From assembly GCA_949987705.1 (NCBI GenBank), contig OX465283.1, positions 9,838,207-9,902,206 of the forward strand: a stretch of DNA of 64,000 nucleotides, in the 5' to 3' direction. This DNA is from Thereva unica. Its lineage: Eukaryota > Arthropoda > Insecta > Diptera > Therevidae. Positions 56,564 to 64,000 of the stretch are shown piece by piece (positions within the stretch are counted from its first letter, which is position 1; every line of letters starts with the position of its first letter). Under the pieces are notes generated by a model. That model was not told the origin of the DNA. It searched no databases and saw only the letters and a program-made list of their open reading frames with translations. Position numbers and translations under genes: made by a program.

Positions 56564-59500
56564 TATTATTAGAGTACTAGAAAAACTTCCACCTGTACGA
56601 AATATGCATCATTCCAAACTTGTTACAGAATATACTATTAGTATATGAAATTAGGGTCACTAAATTCCCGAAACTTTTCAACTCAGCCTACGTTAACTCC
56701 GTAATCTCCTCAAGTTTCCTCAAGTTAATTTAAAACGCCACGGTGACATTTAAATAAATTTAAAGCAAAAATTTTGCAGGACTTAACCTAAAAGCTAATC
56801 TAAAGAGAATGAAGAGTAACGAGACTTTAAGCCTCTTTTATGCGCTTCAATAAGTTTTTAACTACACAGCTTAGTGTCTTTCATCGATAAGCAATGCAAC
56901 TTTCTAAAAATAACCAAGAAAACTTTTTTTATAACATTCCTTTTGGTTTTATCCATTCTTAATTGAAATGTTAACAATTTCTCAAAACATTGAGGTTAAT
57001 TATATGAATCCAATTTAGTAGTGACTAATCTTTACTATTGTGACAAGTTCGATTGGACACAGTCAAAACCTCATTCTACGAAAATTATAATTGAAATTTT
57101 CGCAATTCGCATCCACCATAAATAAATAACACAAGATGTCAAAACAATTTCATAAAACGCTATCAATTAATCGATCCGCCACATCTTTCTCTCTCTGGGC
57201 AAATCTGGGGGGAAAAAGTTCAATTACGCTTCATTTCCATCGACAATTAACTTTGAAAACTTTGTCCGATCAATAACATGTTATTTCCCAAAGTCCACAC
57301 GGGATAATTGCATTTTCCCTCCTCCCACCGCCATTATGGGACCATTAATGGCTGAGATGTGGCACGTCCCTTGACCTTTCATTAAAAAAAAATAACGCAA
57401 TAAAAAATAATTTGAGAAAGAAAATCGCGCTTAAATGTTTCCGGATGAAAGCTGGTGGAACGTGTGTGGAACGTAATTATTCAAAATCGCGCTCGCTCAT
57501 CAGACACGTCTCGTAGCAGCGTAGTGTAATAAATAGCACTTAAAATAGTTCCAATTTACGCCAACAGGTGGTCGATATTAAAATTTTAATCCGATGCCAA
57601 TTTCACGGGGATGAAATTTTTTTGTTGTTGTTGGTGCGACGACGGAGTCGATTGATTTACAACACCGAAAAACAAAATGCAGGCAGCCACCGATGGAGCG
57701 ACTTCCTCTTCTGAGATTTTTAGTCGAGAGGTGAAACACGTCTTCTCTCAGGGCAAGATGCCATCTTGCGGAGGAGACGCGCTTCAGCGGATGCCTGTGC
57801 TCCAATTATAAATAGAACACGGTTGCCCCAGTGGCGATTAATTACTGGCTGCCGGTCGGTCGGTGCACTTTGGGGGCTCCTCGAGTTGATTTACCGCCCA
57901 ACGGTTGGGGGTGGCTCGAGACTGATTAGACGTACTTTGTCGAATCGAAAGTCATTATATGAGAGAGGCGGGAGGTAGGGTTGCTCGCACCGCAGTCAAT
58001 TTTCTTAACTGTCGGCGATTAATTTTGAACGCGCAATCTTGGGGATCGGGATACCGGGAGTCTTTCACTTTCTCTCTCTCTCTCTCTGTCTTACTCATTC
58101 ACTCTCTCCCTCTCTTAGTTAGATTCATCCCGGCAGTAAACGTCGGAATCTTCTTGGCAGTATGTCAACAATTCGAGATGATCTTCGCCACAACAATAAC
58201 TCAGGGCAGCACTGTTATACGGCTGGTGTTTGCCAACACACACACACATGCACACACCCACACCCATCCATTTTCTTGACTTAACTACTTTAAAGAGCGG
58301 AAATGCCTCGGAGACAATGCCTCATCGTTTCGTACCTGTTGGCATTTGATAAATATTTTATGAGGCAGTCGAACGCCATTTTTATGACTTGCACCCGAAA
58401 AACTAACAGCCATGAAAAGGTGGATTTAAGTTTGATGATGGCGTCGAAGTCGTCAGGACTGCTTATAAATAATTCAGCAAAGGGAAAGCGATTTATAAAT
58501 TGTTGCCATTATTTAAAACCGAAACGGAAATTTTCCCGGCTTTTACTTTCAACGCAAATCGCTCAATGATAAGCGGAAATTCGCAGCACACAGAACGAGA
58601 AGTATTTTTCAGCCTCTCCCTCCCCTCGACATAAACCCCTCATCCGGAAAAGAAAAACTAAGGAATGAACTCAAATCGATGTGAATAAGAATGCCAAATG
58701 GGGCCGACGGCGGCGGGCGGTGGAGCGCCCTCTTCTTTGTCCATAAAACTGACCAGATGGATGACCACCACTCGATCCGGGGAATACGTTTTGGCACAGC
58801 TCCAAATGAATAATGTAGAAGCGATTTTATTATCCCCGCAATCAGCAGCGCTCGACTCCGGTGAAGTGGTGTCGTATCGCAGAAGCTTTTGACATCTTGA
58901 ATTGAATGATCACACACAAAACGATTTCCAGGATGAAGTGCGAATTACGGGGCTACCTTCCAGGACTCTGCCTGCCGACTCTCGCCTGTGGTGGCGCTGA
59001 TGATTATTTTCAAAGAACTAGAAGAAGTGCTTTCAAGGTGGCGCGGCGGCGGCGAGAGAGGATTTACTCTCTGCCTGGAATCGCACAAGCACGTTTATTA
59101 CTCCAGGGATTACGGATAAAAATTGATGGTCGTTAATCAGGATATTTTTGCGCATTTCATAATAAAAAAAAATAATTTGTTTTTTCTTTTTTCATTCCTT
59201 TCGATTCGTTGAGAAATTGAGAGAATTTTTTATATAAAGTAAGAAGAATTCGGGGCGGCTTGGCACAGAGCAGCATAAAAATTTAAAATAGAATATTGCG
59301 TTTAAATACTAGAACACGGATTTAAGTACTTGTCACACTTGGAATGGGATCGAAGCGATATACGCAGCAGCACTATTGTGAACGTGACACTTTTAAATTT
59401 CTAGCAGACAAGTGGTCCCGGTGATAAAAGTCGAGTGATTCGAAACCAGTGGCGTTTTCTTAATTTTTAACTGTCACAATTTTATTATTAATTGATGATT

Positions 59501-60065
59501 TACAGCCGAAGTCCGTCGACTACAAAACATAAATTTTTAGTGTATTTTGTAATAGTTGATCTATTTTTATAAATACTACATGAGTATGAACACGCGCCTC
59601 AACAGCTTCAACAAGTGTCTAACAGAGAGAAATCATTTTTTTGTTATTGAAGAATTTCGCATCTTTCCTGTTTCACATTTCGATTGATATTTATAAATTT
59701 TTGGGGAAATTTTTGTCATTTATGTATAGTTTTCGAATTGTCATTTTTTAAGGGAGGGCTGGCGGGATCTCTGAAGTAGCCTAGGGTTATTGACAACAAA
59801 GACCTTCTTACTACTGAACTGTGGTGAACTGAACTTTAAAATAATCTCAGTTCGCATACAATTTACACATATTCAACTGTGGATGAAACAAACCTCAGTT
59901 CGCCCAACTGAAGTCGAACTGAAGTTAAACGTAAGAGTTCGCTCAAAAAAGAGTAATCAACTGGAATAATGGAATGCCATTCCAGTGAGCTATAACTAAA
60001 TACACATTCTTGTCTTCCACTACTACCGGAGGCACTTATCATTGAGCCGCGTAGATGGATCAGCT
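56564..60065. other. Mostly unique spacer, GC-richer at 57.7-59.1 kb
   Basis: No gene recognised. It contains TATAAATAG at 57808, (TC)n at 58069-58087 and CA-rich sequence at 58232-58266. The GC-richer block with frames at 57.77-59.14 kb could hold regulatory DNA or a non-coding exon, but no splice pair or protein motif supports a call. Repeated AGTTCG/AACTGA words occur at 59.8-59.95 kb. Confidence 0.35.
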
Positions 60066-60069
60066 TTTT

Positions 60070-60450
60070 ACTGTAAACATGCTAAGCGCGACCGACGAAT
60101 CGTTTTACACAGCGACTGTCAAAAATGAATAGAATACACGGTTTTGTATAAAGGTGCACATCCTTCAGACCACTGCGATGCCGACGTCGCCGAGGGCGGT
60201 GACCAAATAGATCTAATTTATATTTCGTAGCCATCGCCTCCCAAAATTTTATGGATTTGTGTTGCTATTCCCATTAGTTCCTTTGTGCGTGTGTAGCATA
60301 TTCGACTGATGAGGTTATCTTTGTCGCCGTCGCTCTTTCGCTGTGGCTGAGGAAAATCGATTAAATGTTTACAGCATTTTCTATCTGCGAATACTCGTGG
60401 CGTTTCTTTGGTTTTCTTTCTTTCTCTCGGCTTCTTTCAACCCCAACTTC
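60070..60450 (-). mobile_element. 5' region of RTE family B, second copy
   Basis: CTGTAAACATGCTAAGCGCG, CGACTGTCAAAAATGAATAG and GTGTGTAGCATATTCG follow, in order and spacing, the sequence at 15531-15960, the 5' non-coding part of the antisense family B element. The match fades near 60450. No coding part is attached, so only the 5' region was kept. Confidence 0.75.
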
Positions 60451-60699
60451 GTGACGTGCTATGAGTCTTCCTGGATACCTGGACATGCCGGGTAAAGCTG
60501 TAAGTCATCGAGGTAAATACTATGGAGGTATTTCCACTCAAGAGCTGCGTGAGGTCGTAACTCACTTCATAACGCTCCCCCGTAGCCGATTTCTCAACAT
60601 TTGGGGTCAGCGGCCTTTAACAGACTCGTTCCTCTTTCCTTCCCATTTTGTTACAAGCTCGCCGTACGCCATCTGCCGCCGTACCATTTTAAGTTCCCC

Positions 60700-61160
60700 T
60701 CTAGAATATTGTCTGTCATAGAGACGCATTCTTTTTCCCGCCAGTATGTCTATCGTCGGATGTGGTAATGTATGAGCATGTGTCCTAAGACGTGGTCCTG
60801 TATGCGCAACACTTTCGTGTATAGTCGGACTGAACTAACCACCCTCGTCATCAGTCTAGTGGCCCCCACCGTTCGGAGGCATTTTGGCAAGTACAACACA
60901 AATAGCCAACGCTTTGTCGCCATATATCGTCCAGAAGTGTTTTGAAACTTAACCCCCGGTCGATCATCATTCCTGAGTAAATAAGCTATTCTCATGTCTT
61001 AATCCTTACTAGCTTTCTCCATTTGCTGATGAGCAATACTTCAGTTTTATGCTTAACAAGCGTCAAACTGGCCCTTTCTAGCCACGCTTTTATCTCCCAG
61101 ATCGTAACTACTTCTTTTTGTGATGCGTAGCCTTAACAGAACAATATATATTGTTGGAGA
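60700..61160 (-). mobile_element. R1/LOA-group LINE, RT thumb fragment
   Basis: The minus strand encodes WLERASLTLVKHKTEVLLIS (61085-61026), then SGMMIDRGLSFKTLL (60975-60935), then LPKCLRTVGATRLMTRVVSS and VRLYTKVLRI (60890-60790). These match L...HKTE-x-V-L-I-S, Y-L-G-V-M-I-D-x-x-L-x-F, and the helix ending V-x-S-x-x-L-Y-A-x-x-x-W. The catalytic Y-A-D-D block upstream is not readable. Confidence 0.7.
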
Positions 61161-63168
61161 GAGCTCAATTAGAAACCCTGTGGAACGCCGCATGCTGTTT
61201 GGTCGAAATTTTTCAAAAGCAGCATATCTAGGCTAGCTAGGAGGTACAGGATCATTCTTGCCCAAGGAACTTCAAGCGTAACAAGAAAGTAGATGTATAG
61301 ACCAGACTAGGTGTACCTCTAACACCATGCGCTTCAGTATTAGGGCTATGGCGATTCTGAGTCCCCTATTTCACCATATTGGACAATTGAGTTTTTTGGT
61401 TGGTGGCTTGGGAAGAAGCTTTTCCAGCTCGGCTCTTTTCCAGTATTAGGTTGAAGCGGTGCGTCGCCTATGTGAGATTAATTGAACTTCGCTGTTATAG
61501 GTTTGTGTCTTGGATGACTTTTCGCGCTGAAGATCTGTAGTTAAGCTTCGCTGTGTCTTGGGTGAGATTTTTGGCGGATCTGATGGATTGAATCTGTTGG
61601 AATCAGGTGAAGCGGCACTAAGAATTAAACTAAGCTCTGTAGGAGTTGGGCCTCGGGCATGCCTCTTACCATTAAGCGAAGCTCTGTGAGTAATTGGGGA
61701 AGTTCTTCACCCATGGATCATGACTTTTCCCAAAAAATGGCGAAACATTATAAATAATAAAACACAACTTGAGGTATTCGGATATGATACAAAACAATTG
61801 AGAGCATTTCAAACAGCTCATTTATAATAAATTTAAATTTAGGTACTAAAAATTGATTTTGGTGCAAGGCTACTATTTTATCAAGATCTAAAATGAACGT
61901 CAGTCGTGTAGCCTTGACATTCATCACGTCATGGCCACCCCAAAAGAAATAACTCAAGAATACTGCCATAGCCATATCGAGATTGTTGACTTCTTTTACA
62001 ACTTCCTCAGGTAAAAATTTTACACAAAAGTACGGCGTCAAAAAAAATTTATCATAAAGTTTCCGCACTTGTTGCACGCCCAAACCTTGATGACATTTCA
62101 CTTCCGGCAGAAAAGAATACGTGAAAAAATATTACAGAAAAAAAACACACATTTAGGGTGTATCCTTAGATTAGGGGATGAGCACGTATCTATAAAGTGG
62201 GGCTTAACGTCTCGCTGCAAAATACTGTACGTCTCCATGTCAAGACCTAAAAGTCATCCTTCACATTGAGCACTGAGCACCATAAATTGCCAGAGATGGA
62301 TATGTCCCGGGAAGAGTACACATACAGGACGTTTTATTTATCTCTAAGGCTGCCGAGGCATCACTGTAAATCCTCAAAGGATCTCGTACTTAGCAAAAAA
62401 AAAATATAGATATAAAAATAAATGGAATCAGCTGAGAATTAAAATCCATTTCCAATCCCCACTTAATAACTGTAAGCTTTGAGTTTATTTTTACTCCGTA
62501 TTTCCATTTTTCACACTCGTTCGTTCCAGCATGTAAGCAACATCCATTTGGGATTTGGACCGACGCTCCACGGCCTACCCTTGGTGGCTCTATCAATTCC
62601 GAAATCCAGAGAATAAACCTCGGGGAAACGTGATACCAGCAACACTCAATAAATTACCGGATCTCGATTCCCCACTAAATCGCACTGCCGCCGCCGGTGC
62701 TGGGGCACAGTATTATGTACCCTCCGCTGATGGCGGAGAACCGGGTGCAAAGTGCTGATCTAATGCTCCCTTCGAACCCCGCCTCCCCGGAGGAGCATCA
62801 TCCTCGATGAGCCATCTCTCTATCTAAAGATTTTCTCAAAATTACCTGTCATCTATTCTGTTCACCAGGTGTACCTGCACAGGCTCGCCTGGCCCGGTGC
62901 GAGCACCTAAGCCGCCGCTTAACATGCAGTATGAAAAATTAATAAAACTTTCGGCTTAGGTGGTAACATCGCCACCCCTGCTCCAGATGGGGTGCTGGCA
63001 ATGCTGTGCTGGTGCTGGTAGGGTAGGGTATCTATCTCCTCCCCTCTCTTCCGTTAGTACGATCCGGTCTTTGGCGTGTTTTGGTTTTCTAAAATTTATT
63101 CAATGTTTGCTTTTTCTTCTATTTTCATCCCCTATTTTTTGCTGTGATTTTTTTTCTGTTTTGCACAG
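61161..63168. other. Spacer with G/T-rich degenerate repeat
   Basis: At 61.38-61.72 kb, GTGTCTTGG(G/A) phrases resemble those at 43.9-44.3 kb. The rest looks unique. No gene recognised; the ~117-codon minus frame at 61748-62101 is AT-rich and motif-free. Confidence 0.4.
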
Positions 63169-63242
63169 GAATTACATTTTTGTTGCTGGCCACACTCAAT
63201 ATGGAATGGTGCAGTACAGGATCAATTCCGAGCAAAACATCT
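63169..63242 (+). CDS. Candidate internal exon, frame undecided
   Basis: A long pyrimidine run ending TTTTGCACAG (to 63168) is a strong acceptor, and GTGAGTAT at 63243 is a strong donor, bounding 74 nt. All three frames are open. One gives ITFLLLATLNMEWCSTG, which could be the end of a signal peptide or a membrane segment, finishing in phase 0. Another gives NYIFVAGHTQYGMVQYRIN. I recognise neither. It could belong to a gene whose other exons lie to the right. A chance acceptor-donor pair is quite possible. Confidence 0.35.
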
Positions 63243-64000
63243 GTGAGTATCGCGGATGATAGGCGTAGCCGGAGCTGGGCGGAGGGGGTTCAATCGATAC
63301 CATTCGAGAAGAGGGGGGATGTTTTTACGAGAATATTTTAACCAAATTTATGGTGGCTTTCCTATAGCATGTGTGTGTCAACCATTAAATGACAAATTTG
63401 ATGATGAAACGACATAAAAACGGATTGTATACGACACATTTACCATTATTATTTTCCTCAATACAAATATTTTATATATATGCCATTTTTTCCGAGTAGA
63501 AAGCGGAATATATGCTCTCGACCAATCTCGTAATATGTAATTTCGTTTTGAACGTATGTCGTAAGTTCGCTTGGACATATGGATTTGTCTTCCGAAAATC
63601 GAACGAAGACGAAATTGTTTCAATTTATAGGATACGAAAAACTTGAGTCGACAACTTGGAACGAGGATGAACCCGATTTAATGACATACACATGGATATA
63701 TTTTGTAATCTTTTAAATGTAGAAGTGTTTTGCCAAAATGACTAGAGAAGAGAGCAAAAGTTGCTCAATAATACATAATGACCCCATATCCTAACACGAT
63801 TCCCAATGCCAGAAGTTTCCTAAGATGCGAGTGCCTTATTCAGCCAGCAGCCCAGGCCCCAATCTACAAAACCCCCAACTGGTTTATCTGGCCTTGAAAA
63901 CTGCCACACTGGACTGGATAACGTACCAAACCATTATATCTTGTAGTATAGCTATTAGGGTTCAGGTTCAATAATGTCATCGGTTGTGGGATTGGGTGTG
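63243..64000. other. Spacer to window end
   Basis: No gene or repeat recognised. Confidence 0.4.

Noticed and set aside
1..64000. CRISPR array, bacterial operon or phage content
   Set aside because: No regular repeat-spacer arrays, no ribosome-binding-site-led gene runs; splice signals and LINE/SINE content are eukaryotic.

Overview
This is intergenic and intronic DNA of a eukaryote, almost certainly an insect and most likely a fly (Diptera). The reasons are: no bacterial-style ORF packing; GT-AG splice signals; one clear 5' coding exon of a KChIP-type calcium sensor; and a dense layer of decayed insect-style transposons. The species cannot be fixed from sequence alone. Most open frames are under 140 codons and are chance frames.

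Only one host gene is supported with confidence: the first coding exon of a Kv-channel-interacting-protein (KChIP/NCS family) homologue on the minus strand at 33518-33895. It has a strong 3' splice acceptor on one side and a GTGAGT donor on the other. The EF-hand exons were not found to its left, so the following intron is very long or the remaining exons lie outside the window. A short acceptor/donor-bounded segment at 63169-63242 (+) is a weaker exon candidate.

The rest is transposon sediment. Three RTE-clade LINE families are present. Family A lies at 5.6-7.2 kb (+), 10.3-12.0 kb (+) and 29.8-31.6 kb (-). Family B, BovB-like, lies at 14.1-16.0 kb (-), with its 5' region again at 60.1-60.45 kb. 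Family C lies at 1-360 and 18.0-19.06 kb (+). R1/LOA/Jockey-type pieces with RT, RNase H or C-terminal zinc-knuckle motifs lie at 34.7-35.1, 42.4-43.9, 48.4-48.8, 55.9-56.15 and 60.7-61.2 kb. CR1/Jockey C-terminal pieces lie at 2.15-2.34, 2.9-3.14 and 25.0-25.7 kb. DNA elements include Helitron-like copies with an internal ~122-bp tandem repeat (7.3-7.9, 13.7-16.45 and 31.6-31.83 kb), a hAT transposase C-terminus (31.9-32.06 kb), MITEs with terminal inverted repeats (44.6, 51.1 and 56.35 kb) and a probable solo LTR (39 kb).

The least ordinary items are two related SINE sets. One is tRNA-headed (21.8, 41.2 and 52.4-52.7 kb). The other looks derived from 5S rRNA (47.8 and 52.2 kb, both antisense). 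A recurrent CCTAAAAGTATGCA motif, sometimes paired 46-50 bp apart, is also unexplained.

I found no intact RNA gene, CRISPR array, complete transposase or multi-gene system. Nothing here amounts to a new biological machinery. The novelty is at the level of repeat families and how they nest in one another.
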